Source: Achromobacter sp. AONIH1 (GTDB taxonomy: Bacteria; Pseudomonadota; Gammaproteobacteria; Burkholderiales; Burkholderiaceae_B). From it: a stretch of 64,000 bases of DNA. A program made the translations under genes and the position numbers. Below the pieces are notes generated by a model. It saw nothing but the letters and a program-made list of their open reading frames with translations. It was not told the DNA's origin and made no database searches. The stretch spans positions 4,898,001 through 4,962,000 of the forward strand of contig NZ_CP026124.1 of the NCBI RefSeq assembly GCF_002902905.1, read 5' to 3'. How positions within the stretch are numbered: position 1 is the first letter of the stretch; every line of letters starts with the position of its first letter. Positions 34,913 through 43,647 of the stretch are shown here, in pieces.

Positions 34913-36121
34913 CTAGTAGTCCCGCACCGCATCGAACCAGCGCTGCGCCTGCTCCTCGGTCACGCCGAGCCGCAAGGCCGAATCCCGCTGGCTGAACTGC
35001 CAGACGGCCTCGCCGATGTCGTCGCGCTCCGGGGTTTCGATGCCCTTCATCTGGTTGAAATGCGCGGCGAAGGCCGTGATCGCCGCCTGCGCCGCCTCGA
35101 CATCCGTCGCGCCGTCGAGTGCGTCCCGCGCCGCATCATAGGCCGCGTTCGCCGCCTTGGCCTGACGGCCGCTCCAGCCCGAAAAAGGCCGCCCGTATTC
35201 ACGTTGCCACCATTCCGGCTTGCGCAACTGGCTGACCGAGGCATGGCTGGTCCAGGCCCGCTGCTGTCCACGCGCCTTCATCTGCGCCCTCAGCCGCTTG
35301 CCGGCGGCTTCGTCGACGTTGTAGGCAATGAAGCGGTCCAGCAGCGGCCAGCTGTCCAGCGGCGGCAGGCCCTGCAGGTCTGGCGTGAACCGGATTTCCA
35401 GGGCCCGCAGATGAGGCAGCCGCAACAGCGCGTCCCAATCGGCGAAACGGCCCCATAGCATGAGCTGCGTCAGCGCCGGAAAGCGCTCGATGCCTTGCAG
35501 GGAAATCGCCTGTCCCATCGGCCCGCCATCGAGCGACAGCGACGACGCCTGTTGCAACAGCCCCAGGTCGGGCAGGACATACGGCGCCATGCCAGGCCGG
35601 CGGCCCAGCGTGGGCGCCAGCGTCAGCGAACCCGGCGGCTCGCCGTCGGCGGTCAGGCGCGACAGATCGCCAAACAGGTGCAGCGCGCAACCCGGCGGCA
35701 GCGTCATGTCAAGATGGCCGCCGCCTTCCTCCAAGCGCAGCTGCAAGGTCTGGATCCGCGCGGCGCCCGCGTCGACGCGGCGTGCATCGCCGAATGCCGG
35801 CGTCCAGCTGAATTGCTCGATGGGGCGACGCTCGGACCAGCCGATGAAGCCGGCGTCATTGCCACAATAGCCGATATGGCGCGGCCAGGGCGATCCCGCT
35901 GGCGTGGCATAGGGATCGAGCGCCGGCCAGTGGATCGCCGCGTCGGGCGCCACGTGCAGATCGGCCTTCTTGCCCATGCCGGCGGGTCCGATGACCAGAT
36001 CGCCGCGTCCCGCTTCCCGGATGAGCACATGGCTGCCCGGTTCCGTCAGGCCGAGCGCATAGCGCCCGGCATCGCTCACGGACCCCTCAGGCTGATCGGA
36101 TACGTCCATGATGGCGGACAT
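34913..36121 (-). CDS. LRR-like repeat protein of unknown function, 402 aa
   Basis: Not assigned to a named family. Residues 70-170 are beta-rich; residues 180-270 have leucine-rich spacing (LGLLQQASSLSLDG, FPALTQLMLWGRFADW, LPHLRALEIRFTPDL, LPPLDSWPLLDRF), and the tail 270-402 is helical (DEAAGKRLRAQMKARGQ, DVEAAQAAITAFAAHF). No signal peptide. Last of a minus-strand run after a membrane protein, secreted protein and SUKH protein; such neighbourhoods often hold immunity proteins, but no toxin is seen here. Confidence 0.6.
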   Translation of the reverse strand: MSAIMDVSDQPEGSVSDAGRYALGLTEPGSHVLIREAGRGDLVIGPAGMGKKADLHVAPDAAIHWPALDPYATPAGSPWPRHIGYCGNDAGFIGWSERRPIEQFSWTPAFGDARRVDAGAARIQTLQLRLEEGGGHLDMTLPPGCALHLFGDLSRLTADGEPPGSLTLAPTLGRRPGMAPYVLPDLGLLQQASSLSLDGGPMGQAISLQGIERFPALTQLMLWGRFADWDALLRLPHLRALEIRFTPDLQGLPPLDSWPLLDRFIAYNVDEAAGKRLRAQMKARGQQRAWTSHASVSQLRKPEWWQREYGRPFSGWSGRQAKAANAAYDAARDALDGATDVEAAQAAITAFAAHFNQMKGIETPERDDIGEAVWQFSQRDSALRLGVTEEQAQRWFDAVRDY

Positions 36122-36193
36122 GAATTGCTCCTGGTGATATTAAGCATGCGACCCGGCGAAGGCCGGCGGCGCTCGACGCCCTGCTCGACGCCC

Positions 36194-37210
36194 TCACAGC
36201 GTCATGACCGGCTGGTCTTCGATCCGGAAGAACAAGGCGCGCGGCCCCAGGAAGTCCGATCCGTCCAGATACTCGAACTCCACGCGCTGACCCGGCTCGG
36301 CCACCGGCCCGAAGTGCTCGACCCGGTACATCAGGCCCCCGATGCGATAGTTGTGAACCAACGTGGCAACGTTCGAGTTGGTCGTGCGCAAGCGATAGGT
36401 CACGACTTCCTCGACCACCCCGCGCACGCCGTGCTTGTACCGCGCGCGCTTGAGCCTGGGGCTGCGCATGCCCAGCACGAGTCCCAGCAGGAAGAGAAAG
36501 CCGGCCAGCAGGATCAAGGGGCTCCAGAACAAGCTGCCGACCAGCACGGCCAGGGCGACCACGTAGAAGAACTTGCGCAGGCTCAGTTCCTCATTGCGCA
36601 CGGCCTCGCGGTCGGCATCGCTGATTTCCTCGACCGAATTCCAGACTTGCGTGCTCATCGGATACTCGGCCCGCAGCAGCACGGGCGGCGTGTCGGGCGA
36701 CAGCGTCAGCAGATGCAGCCGCACGGGCAGGTCCGTCAGCGCCGCGGCCGCCAGGGGCCGGAAGCCGTCGCGGGTGTCTCTGGACACCTCGTTCCAGAAC
36801 GGCAGGGCCACATTCACGCGCTGCTCGCCAAACGCGTAGCAGATGCCGGGCGACTCGGCCGGGCCGAAGCCGGTCAGATGGCCGGCAACGATCTGCTTGG
36901 GCATGCGCCCCTTCAAGACCTGGTTGAAGCGACGCCAGGCGCGCGGCAGCTTCAACAACCTGCGCCCGAGAAACACCGCGAAGGCCCCCATCGCCGCCGT
37001 GCACAACAGGATCACCAGGCCGTCGCCACTGATCAGCAAGCTGCGGTCGACAATGACCAGCACCACGAACAGGACCACGCTGCTCGCCAGCAACAGAAAC
37101 ATCAGGCCGGCGAACACGGCCGTCAGCAATCTGCCGCCGCGGCTGCGGCGCAGCAGCAGGATGTCCTCGTCGGACAGGGGTTCTTCCGTGACTTGCAGGG
37201 TCGCGCTCAT
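36194..37210 (-). CDS. Integral membrane protein of unknown function, 338 aa
   Basis: Two hydrophobic hairpins: LTAVFAGLMFLLLASSVVLF / LVILLCTAAMGAFAVFLG, and FFYVVALAVLVGSLFW / LILLAGFLFLLGLVLG, with soluble loops between (NVALPFWNEVSRDTRDGF) and a C-terminal DUF3592-like beta region (VTYRLRTTNSNVATLVHNYRIGG...). Two ATGs are possible; 37210 is used, with AAGGAG 12 bases away, although 37222 also reads. Part of the SUKH-to-LRR run. Confidence 0.6.
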   Translation of the reverse strand: MSATLQVTEEPLSDEDILLLRRSRGGRLLTAVFAGLMFLLLASSVVLFVVLVIVDRSLLISGDGLVILLCTAAMGAFAVFLGRRLLKLPRAWRRFNQVLKGRMPKQIVAGHLTGFGPAESPGICYAFGEQRVNVALPFWNEVSRDTRDGFRPLAAAALTDLPVRLHLLTLSPDTPPVLLRAEYPMSTQVWNSVEEISDADREAVRNEELSLRKFFYVVALAVLVGSLFWSPLILLAGFLFLLGLVLGMRSPRLKRARYKHGVRGVVEEVVTYRLRTTNSNVATLVHNYRIGGLMYRVEHFGPVAEPGQRVEFEYLDGSDFLGPRALFFRIEDQPVMTL

Positions 37211-37256
37211 GCTTGCCGCCATCTCCTTCTCAAAACGCGTCGCGCCACGATCGCGC

Positions 37257-37910
37257 TCAATAGATCCCGTAGGGAACCTCGACCGCCAGGGGCTTGCCAC
37301 CCTGGGCCGGACGCAGCGCATAGGCATGCACCATGCCGTCGTCGCTGGCCAGCGGCACATCCTTGCGCGTCACGCTGTAACGCTGGCCATCGAGTTCCAG
37401 CGTGCGCGGCGCCACCGCCCGGGCCTGGGCGGGCAGCAGCAGGCCGCCCAGCTCGTCGGCCATGTCCGAGAATTCGTAGTCGAGCAAGGCGCCTTCGGCG
37501 CGCAGCAGCTGCACGCGGGGCCGGTACGGCGCGGCGTCCAGGTTCCAGCCATTGACCAGATCGGTGATCCACGGGCCCGGAATGCCGTAGTTGCTGTCCA
37601 GCTCGGCCTCGCTGATCTCCGGCCCGACCACGACCAGGCAGCACACGATCTTGCCGGCCTGGTAGTCGTACACCGCCCTCTTGCCGCCCGCGGCGACCAC
37701 GCCGGGCAGCATCGAGAAACGGTATTGCTGATTGAACTGCGCATCGGACACCTTGCGCCAGGCGCCGACGGTAGGCGACTGCGCCGATGGCGTTGTCGAC
37801 GACGCGGGCGTCTCCCGCGCGGGTTGCTGTGTTGGTGACTGCGCCTGGCACGCCAGCGTCATCAGCATGCCTGCGGCCAAGGCGGCGACTTTGCTCGGTA
37901 AACGGATCAT
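37257..37910 (-). CDS. Exported protein of unknown function, 217 aa
   Basis: An N-terminal signal (IRLPSKVAALAAGMLMTLACQAQ) could be a lipoprotein with a weak lipobox TLAC, or be cut at AQ-S. A Ser/Pro/Thr linker follows, then a beta-rich domain with a tandem Cys pair (GKIVCCLVVVGPEIS) and YQAGK. Unknown family. The in-frame extension upstream of 37910 lacks a ribosome site. Confidence 0.6.
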   Translation of the reverse strand: MIRLPSKVAALAAGMLMTLACQAQSPTQQPARETPASSTTPSAQSPTVGAWRKVSDAQFNQQYRFSMLPGVVAAGGKRAVYDYQAGKIVCCLVVVGPEISEAELDSNYGIPGPWITDLVNGWNLDAAPYRPRVQLLRAEGALLDYEFSDMADELGGLLLPAQARAVAPRTLELDGQRYSVTRKDVPLASDDGMVHAYALRPAQGGKPLAVEVPYGIY

Positions 37911-37985
37911 GTGTGGTCTTGAGCGGTTTGAAGTGATTCGAGAGATGTTGATCGAGCCAGGGATCAGCCGGCGTCCCGCCAAGCC

Positions 37986-38567
37986 CTATCCCGGCAGCTT
38001 GCCCTGCTTGCGCGTTGCGCGCTCAGCCAATCGCTGCGCCATGTCCTGCTGACGCTGCATCAGCTCGGCGATCTGTTCGGCATAGAGGTCGGTGAGATCG
38101 CCTTCCAGCGGCTCCGGAACGGTCATGTCGTCGATCACCACGACCGTTCCCGCCTGATCCACGCCCCAGATCCGGCTGCCGTCGCCCACGATCTTCAGCA
38201 CGGGCAGGATGCCGGGCAGGCCGGCCTCGGCCAGCTGGCGCTGCTGCGCCGAGATGCTGGCCCATTCGGGCAGTTCCGGCGCATCGATGCCCAGCAGCAC
38301 CAGGCCGCGCCAGAAGGTCCAGGCGGGGCCGACCTCGAATTCCTTCGCATGCGGCCAGACTTCCTCGCGCGCCATCACGCACAGGCCGTTGGCGCGCTGA
38401 CAGAAGGCCGCGAACGCCGCCGGCAGCGGGAAGCCGACAGCGGCCTCCAGGCTGGATATCGCCTGCGCGTCGGGCGCGGGCGCGGCCACGACCTCGAAGT
38501 ACTCGGTGTCAACGGGATCCAGAATATCCCACATGCGTTCGTGAAACTGTTCGGCGGTCCGGGTCAT
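37986..38567 (-). CDS. SMI1/KNR4 (SUKH)-family protein, 193 aa
   Basis: The SUKH core reads AISSLEAAVGFPLPAAFAAFCQRANGLCV, then EFEVGPAWTFWRGLVLLG and PVLKIVGDGSRIWGVDQAGTVVVIDD. SUKH proteins often neutralise contact-dependent toxins, but also occur in house-keeping settings. No toxin gene is adjacent. ATG at 38567 is used because the earlier ATG adds only eight residues without a ribosome site. Confidence 0.8.
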   Translation of the reverse strand: MTRTAEQFHERMWDILDPVDTEYFEVVAAPAPDAQAISSLEAAVGFPLPAAFAAFCQRANGLCVMAREEVWPHAKEFEVGPAWTFWRGLVLLGIDAPELPEWASISAQQRQLAEAGLPGILPVLKIVGDGSRIWGVDQAGTVVVIDDMTVPEPLEGDLTDLYAEQIAELMQRQQDMAQRLAERATRKQGKLPG

Positions 38568-38677
38568 GCAGGCTTCCTGAATCAAAGACAAATACTGGCT
38601 CGCCGCGCGAGCGGGAACCTTGAAGGCACATCACTATATCGCTGATCGCGGCGGGCCGGCGGAAGCGAACGGACGCG

Positions 38678-41074
38678 CTATGGCGTCCCCAACGCCAACA
38701 GCGCCTTGGCGGCCTTGGCGGCGGCGGACCCGCCGGCAAAGCCCGCCAGCCAGCCGCGCAGGTCCACATCCTCGACCGGACGCGCGTGGCGCAGCGACTC
38801 ATCCAGCAGCACCGTCAGCAGCGCGCCGATGCCGCGCGCCTTGGTGTCCAGGCGCGGCAGCAGGCCGCCCAGCACCGCGATGACGGCGGCGGGCGCGAGC
38901 GTCGCGGCGTCCGCGAAGGACTCCGCCCAGCGCGTCAGAACGATGGCGGGCGCGCAGGCGGCAAAAGCCTGCGCCACGGCCGCCGCGTCCACGCGGCCCG
39001 GGATCGCGGCGGCGAACACTTCCACCGCCTGCGCGCGCACCCCGGCCTGCTTGGCCGCCATGCCCAGGGCCAGCAATTGGGCCGTTTCGGACCGCCAGGC
39101 GCCCGGATGCGTGGCCAGCACGCGCAGGATGGCGGCCGCGCGGTGCTCGGCGTCATCGCTCGCCGCGACATTCATCAGCCCCAGATTGGCGGCCGTCAGC
39201 GGCAAAGTCGACGCCGGATGGGCCAGGCCGAGTTCGGCGCAGACCAGCGCATGGGCGTCGACGCCGTCGTTGTAGCGCAGCGGGCCCGACGGAATCAGCG
39301 CCGGCTGCGTGGCCGAAGGCGCTTCCATGGGCTCCGCTTGGATCTCGGGGTGCCACCACACCCATTGCGGAGAGCCATCGGCCTTCAAGGTTTCCGACCC
39401 ACGGCTGTGCCACTCGATCCGCAAGGTGTCGGTGATCCGCGGCCACGCGCCGCCGGTGGCCTCGACCACGCGCGCGCGCTGTTCGGGCGGCACGCGCAGC
39501 AAGGCCTGGGTCAGATCCACCGGGAACGGCGCGCCACTCTCCTTGCCCGCCTCGTAACGGGCCAGCAGAACATCGGCATCGACCCAGCCCTGCGTGTCGG
39601 TGGGCGTGGCCAGCAGCGGACGGCGCGACGCCCTGCCCTGCACGATCCCCGCCACCTCGCGCAGCCGGGTGACGAAACTGGGCAGCATGGTGGTTTCCTC
39701 GGCGCTGGGCAGCGCCTTGGGTTCGCCCACATTCTCCCGCACCCACTCGCCATCGACCTGCCGGCTCCTGGTGTTTTGCCAGAACTTTCGCGGCAGGAAC
39801 GCGCTCGCGGGATCGTGCGCCGCCAGCAGCAGCGCAGCCGCGTAGTGCTGTTCGTCGCGCTCGGCAAGGTGGCGCGCCCGCTTCGCCAGGGGCGCGATCG
39901 TGGCCGCCACCTGCCCGGACGTCGCCAGCCAGGCCAGCGCCAGCTCGAACTCCAGCGCGTCGGCGGGCGCTTCCAGCAGCGCGGCATAGCGTTCCTGGGC
40001 ATCCTCGTCGGTCCAGGGGCGCAGCGGCGCGGGCGGCGGCAAGCCGGGAAGCGCGTTGGACGAAGGCGGGGCTTGGCCGCCCGCCGCCAGCCGTTCCCCT
40101 GCCGCGCTCCCGGCCCCGGCGTCCGACAGCATTGCCGCCACCGCCGGCGCCAGCGCGTCGCGCTGCTGATGCGCCAGATCCTCACGGCCCAGCTTGGCCA
40201 GCGCCTTCACCGCCGCCCGCTGCACGTCGGCATGCGGATGCCCCTGGCCCAAAGCCAGCGCCTGCGCCACCGCGTCGGACTCGACCGCGGCCCGCGCGCC
40301 CAGCGCCTCCAGCATGCGCAGCACCGACAGCGCCGCCGCCTTCGGCCCCGAAAAAGCGCCGCCGCAAGCTTGCACGAAGGGCGCGGCGTCGAGCAGGCCG
40401 TGCTTGTGCAGGACCTCCAGCTGCTTGACGCCCAGCGAGACAGTGGCGGTGATCGACGAACCCAGACACAGGCGCAGCAGCGGCTGGTCCGCCGCCGTTT
40501 CTTCGGGCGTGGGCGCCAGGGACGCATACACGCGCGAGAACCAGCCGGCGCGATAGGCGGAGAAATCCCGGTTGAGCGCCTCCAGGCAGCCGCGCAGCAC
40601 GCGGCCCCGCTCCAGCGTGCCTTCGTTGGCCAGCAGCACGACCGTGTTGTGCCAGTTGAATTCCTCGCGCGAGAACTTGTCGATGTTGGCCAGCGAGATC
40701 TCGCCGCCGCCTTCCACCTCGAAGACCCGCCAGAACACCTGATCGCGCAGCGCGTGGTCATGGCGCAGCATGAACAGCCGCACTTCCTGCTCGTGCCGCC
40801 CGCCCAGCCCGCCGACCATGGCCAGCACGTAGTCATCGGTGTGCTCGACCTGGAGCCCGTTGAACAGCTCGTTCAGGCGGATCGGCACGAAATTCGGGCG
40901 CTGTGACCAGCCTTGCGCCATCTCGCGCAGCCGCCTGGGCGAGGCGTCCACCGCGCGCAGGTCTGCCGACTGCACGCCCAGCATGGCGTCGTACAACGCG
41001 CGCAAGCTCGCGCCTTCCTCGACCAGCCGCGCCAGGTCGCGGTAGTAGCCCAAGATATTTTCGTAAGTCGTCAT
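38678..41074 (-). CDS. Large helical-repeat (DUF6493-like) protein, 798 aa
   Basis: Almost all alpha-helical with HEAT-like stretches (AVKALAKLGREDLAHQQRDALAPAVAAML, ALAWLATSGQVAATIAPLAKRA). The block ALRDQVFWRVFEVEGGGEISL...LEALNRDFSAYRAGWFSRVY is shared with the upstream 854-aa protein. The N-terminus MTTYENILGYYRDLARLVEEG is well formed. It lies 8 bases after that paralogue and is the third gene after the SWIM protein. From memory DUF6493 proteins occur beside SWIM-domain and MoxR/VWA genes; here only the SWIM partner is present. No catalytic motif found. Confidence 0.75.
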   Translation of the reverse strand: MTTYENILGYYRDLARLVEEGASLRALYDAMLGVQSADLRAVDASPRRLREMAQGWSQRPNFVPIRLNELFNGLQVEHTDDYVLAMVGGLGGRHEQEVRLFMLRHDHALRDQVFWRVFEVEGGGEISLANIDKFSREEFNWHNTVVLLANEGTLERGRVLRGCLEALNRDFSAYRAGWFSRVYASLAPTPEETAADQPLLRLCLGSSITATVSLGVKQLEVLHKHGLLDAAPFVQACGGAFSGPKAAALSVLRMLEALGARAAVESDAVAQALALGQGHPHADVQRAAVKALAKLGREDLAHQQRDALAPAVAAMLSDAGAGSAAGERLAAGGQAPPSSNALPGLPPPAPLRPWTDEDAQERYAALLEAPADALEFELALAWLATSGQVAATIAPLAKRARHLAERDEQHYAAALLLAAHDPASAFLPRKFWQNTRSRQVDGEWVRENVGEPKALPSAEETTMLPSFVTRLREVAGIVQGRASRRPLLATPTDTQGWVDADVLLARYEAGKESGAPFPVDLTQALLRVPPEQRARVVEATGGAWPRITDTLRIEWHSRGSETLKADGSPQWVWWHPEIQAEPMEAPSATQPALIPSGPLRYNDGVDAHALVCAELGLAHPASTLPLTAANLGLMNVAASDDAEHRAAAILRVLATHPGAWRSETAQLLALGMAAKQAGVRAQAVEVFAAAIPGRVDAAAVAQAFAACAPAIVLTRWAESFADAATLAPAAVIAVLGGLLPRLDTKARGIGALLTVLLDESLRHARPVEDVDLRGWLAGFAGGSAAAKAAKALLALGTP

Positions 41075-41082
41075 GCGAGCGG

Positions 41083-43647
41083 CTATTCCTCGTGAGTGCG
41101 CTGCGCGGCGGCAGCGGCGGTTTCGGCCAAGGGCGTCGCGCGCGGCGCGACGGTTTCCAGGCTGCGCAAGGTCACCGCCAGCACCGACGCGCCCTTGCGG
41201 CGCGCCGCCAGCGTGGCGGGCAAGGCTATCGGCATGCCATAGTCGTTGGACAGGCGCGCGGCAAGCTCGATGAGCTTGGCGGCCTGGGCCATCGGCTTGC
41301 CGTCGGCATCGACCAGCCTGGGCAGCAGCGCCTCCAGCGTCTGCAGCGCGCGGCAGCCGGCGAGCGCGCTAATGGAGGCCGCGTCGGCCAGCGTCTGCGC
41401 CAGCCGCCCGGCCAAGGCGAAACCGTCCGCCAGGTGCGCCGCGATCTGCTCGGCGAACGGCGCGGGATCCAGCAGGCCAACGTCGGCCAAGCGCGCGATC
41501 GCTTCCGCCGCCTGGGCGCGCTGCTCGGTCATCTTCGCCGACGCGGCCAGCGCCAAGGCCGAGTACACGGGTCCGCCCGGCGCCCTGCGGGACGCGCCCA
41601 GCGCCGCCAGCAGCGGCCCCAGGCCGCGCACGTTGATCACATTCACCGCCGCGCACAACATCGGATGGAAGTGCGCGGCCAGCGTGTCGGGGTTGGATCG
41701 CAGCAGCCAGGCCGTCCATTGCACCACCTGGTCGTAGCCGTCCTGTTCCCGCGCCTCCTGGGCGCGGAAGGTGAATTCGGCGGGCACGTCGGCGACATCC
41801 AGGGCAGGCGATGTGGAAGCGTCGGCCGCCGCCATCCAGAACGGCTTGGGCACTTCTCCCAACACCTGCAAGTCGCGCGAGAAAGTCCCTGCGCCCGGCT
41901 CGGCCAGCACCCGTTCCCAGACGAAGCGCTGGCCGGGGACGGCCACCGGCGGAATGAACGGCTCGCCCCGCGCCCGGCTGGCCCGCAGTTCGTGAAAGAC
42001 GCCGGCCAGCAGAGCCAGCGGCGCATGCGTCGGCAGATATTGGTAGCCCGAGCGGGAGGTCCAGGTCTCGCGGATCGTCCAGTCGCCGGTCGCCACGTCG
42101 TAGCTTTGGCTGGTGAACGTGTTTTCCTGCAATGCCACGCCCACGGGATCCGGCTTGCCCGCGCTGGCCACGACATAGCGGGCATAGCCCTGGAAACTGA
42201 CGTCATCCCGGCCCAGCAGCGCGGCGGCCAGCAGGCGTCGCGGCGAGGCATTGCGCTCGTCCCACACCGACTCGATGATCTCGGCGGCGCGGTGTCGCAG
42301 CGCCTCCGGCAGTTGCAGTTGCGGACGGCTGGCCAGATGGGCGAAGAGGCGAGGCAACTCGGCGCCGTCTCCGGCGCCCTCGAACTGCGCGCGGATCAAG
42401 GCATGCAATGCCTCGTCATCGACGATGGCGAGCGTGTGGTCGGGCAGATCCGGCAACGGTTCGCGACGCGGCGGCGGTATCGTGACTGCCTGGGCCGCCC
42501 CCTCTTCCCGCGCGCCCGTCTCGCCATCCGTGGCGGCCCGCTGCGTCTCGTCCGACGAGTCCACCAGCTTGCGCGCCAGCGGCGCGAGGTCCAGCGGCAT
42601 GCCTTCCAGCGCCTCGCCGACGATCCGCGAAAGGCGGTTGCGCTGCCCGGCATCGGTCCTGAGCGCGGCGAACAGCCCCAGCTGGGCCTTGACCAGCTTC
42701 TTCTCCGCACGCGTCAGGACGGCGGCCCCGGCATCGATCATCGCGTCCGCGTCCAGCAGCCCGACGGCACGTTTGAGCATGTCCTGGGCCAGGCCCACCG
42801 CCGTGCTGGGCGCCGTGGCCAGCACGGCGAGATACGCGTGCTGGCTGGCGACGACCTCGTGCGCGGCCGGATCGGCCAGGCGATGCATGCGCAAGTACCA
42901 GGCGATGCTCTTCGCTGAAAAATCTCGCAGCAGCGCTTCCCTCGACTCGACCAGCAGCCGCTCGCGGAACGCCGGCTCTTCCTGGCACAACGCCAGGACG
43001 GCCGCTTCCCAAGCCGGCCCGGTGCGCTCGACGAGCTGGTAATCGGCGCCCATGCCCTCGACCCGGAACAAGGCCCAGAATTCACGCCCGATCCAATCGG
43101 GATGCGCCCGCAGGTGCGCGGCCATGAGCTTGCCGTGGTCCGCGTCCAGCTGCCCGTCCGCGCCGACGGCGCTGACCTGTCTCACGAAGCACCGCAGATA
43201 CGCCGCCGACAAGGGCGCATCGCCGTCCAGCCGGACCAGCGCGTGGCATACCGGCCATGCCAGATGCTCACCCCACCAGTACTGCTCCGCTAACAGCTCG
43301 ACGAACGCGGCGCGCCACGTTGCGTCCCGTCCGGCTGCCGCCTCGATCACGGCCGGCGTCATCTCGCCGTGGCGCGCGCCATATTCGCGCTTGCGTTCCA
43401 TGTCCGCCGGCGCCAGCGTCTCCGCCACGAGCTTGGGTTTGCCCAATGCGGCCAGCACAAAGCAAGCCCGGGGCGTCGGCCCCTCCGCGTTGAACAGGCG
43501 CGATGGCGGCAAGGCCTTGGCCAGCGCGGCGCGCTCGTCCTCGTCCGCGCCGTCCAGCGCGCGCGCGAACGGCGCGATATCCGCCGCGTCGCCGCCGCCG
43601 GCGGCCTCGCGCAGCGCCGCGCGGCGTTCGGTCAGGTTCAAGGTCAT
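41083..43647 (-). CDS. Large helical-repeat (DUF6493-like) protein, 854 aa
   Basis: Paralogue of the 798-aa protein: WIGREFWALFRVEGMGADYQLVE ... LLVESREALLRDFSAKSIAWYLRMHRL matches its FW..F.VEG and EAL.RDFSA blocks. Residues 1-110 form an Ala/Glu-rich helical start; a beta-rich insert near residues 490-560 (VALQENTFTSQSYDVATGDWTIRETW) is specific to this copy. The ATG overlaps the SWIM gene stop (ATGA). Function unknown; the coupling says it works with the SWIM protein. Confidence 0.75.
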   Translation of the reverse strand: MTLNLTERRAALREAAGGGDAADIAPFARALDGADEDERAALAKALPPSRLFNAEGPTPRACFVLAALGKPKLVAETLAPADMERKREYGARHGEMTPAVIEAAAGRDATWRAAFVELLAEQYWWGEHLAWPVCHALVRLDGDAPLSAAYLRCFVRQVSAVGADGQLDADHGKLMAAHLRAHPDWIGREFWALFRVEGMGADYQLVERTGPAWEAAVLALCQEEPAFRERLLVESREALLRDFSAKSIAWYLRMHRLADPAAHEVVASQHAYLAVLATAPSTAVGLAQDMLKRAVGLLDADAMIDAGAAVLTRAEKKLVKAQLGLFAALRTDAGQRNRLSRIVGEALEGMPLDLAPLARKLVDSSDETQRAATDGETGAREEGAAQAVTIPPPRREPLPDLPDHTLAIVDDEALHALIRAQFEGAGDGAELPRLFAHLASRPQLQLPEALRHRAAEIIESVWDERNASPRRLLAAALLGRDDVSFQGYARYVVASAGKPDPVGVALQENTFTSQSYDVATGDWTIRETWTSRSGYQYLPTHAPLALLAGVFHELRASRARGEPFIPPVAVPGQRFVWERVLAEPGAGTFSRDLQVLGEVPKPFWMAAADASTSPALDVADVPAEFTFRAQEAREQDGYDQVVQWTAWLLRSNPDTLAAHFHPMLCAAVNVINVRGLGPLLAALGASRRAPGGPVYSALALAASAKMTEQRAQAAEAIARLADVGLLDPAPFAEQIAAHLADGFALAGRLAQTLADAASISALAGCRALQTLEALLPRLVDADGKPMAQAAKLIELAARLSNDYGMPIALPATLAARRKGASVLAVTLRSLETVAPRATPLAETAAAAAQRTHEE

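Noticed and set aside
35495..37555. 686-aa plus-strand reading frame
   Set aside because: Lies opposite the LRR-like and membrane genes; composition (Gln/His/Arg-rich) is that of an antisense high-GC frame.
38786..42918. Two plus-strand frames of 706 and 671 aa over the helical-repeat genes
   Set aside because: Antisense shadows; the minus frames have ATGA coupling, paralogy to one another and sensible composition.
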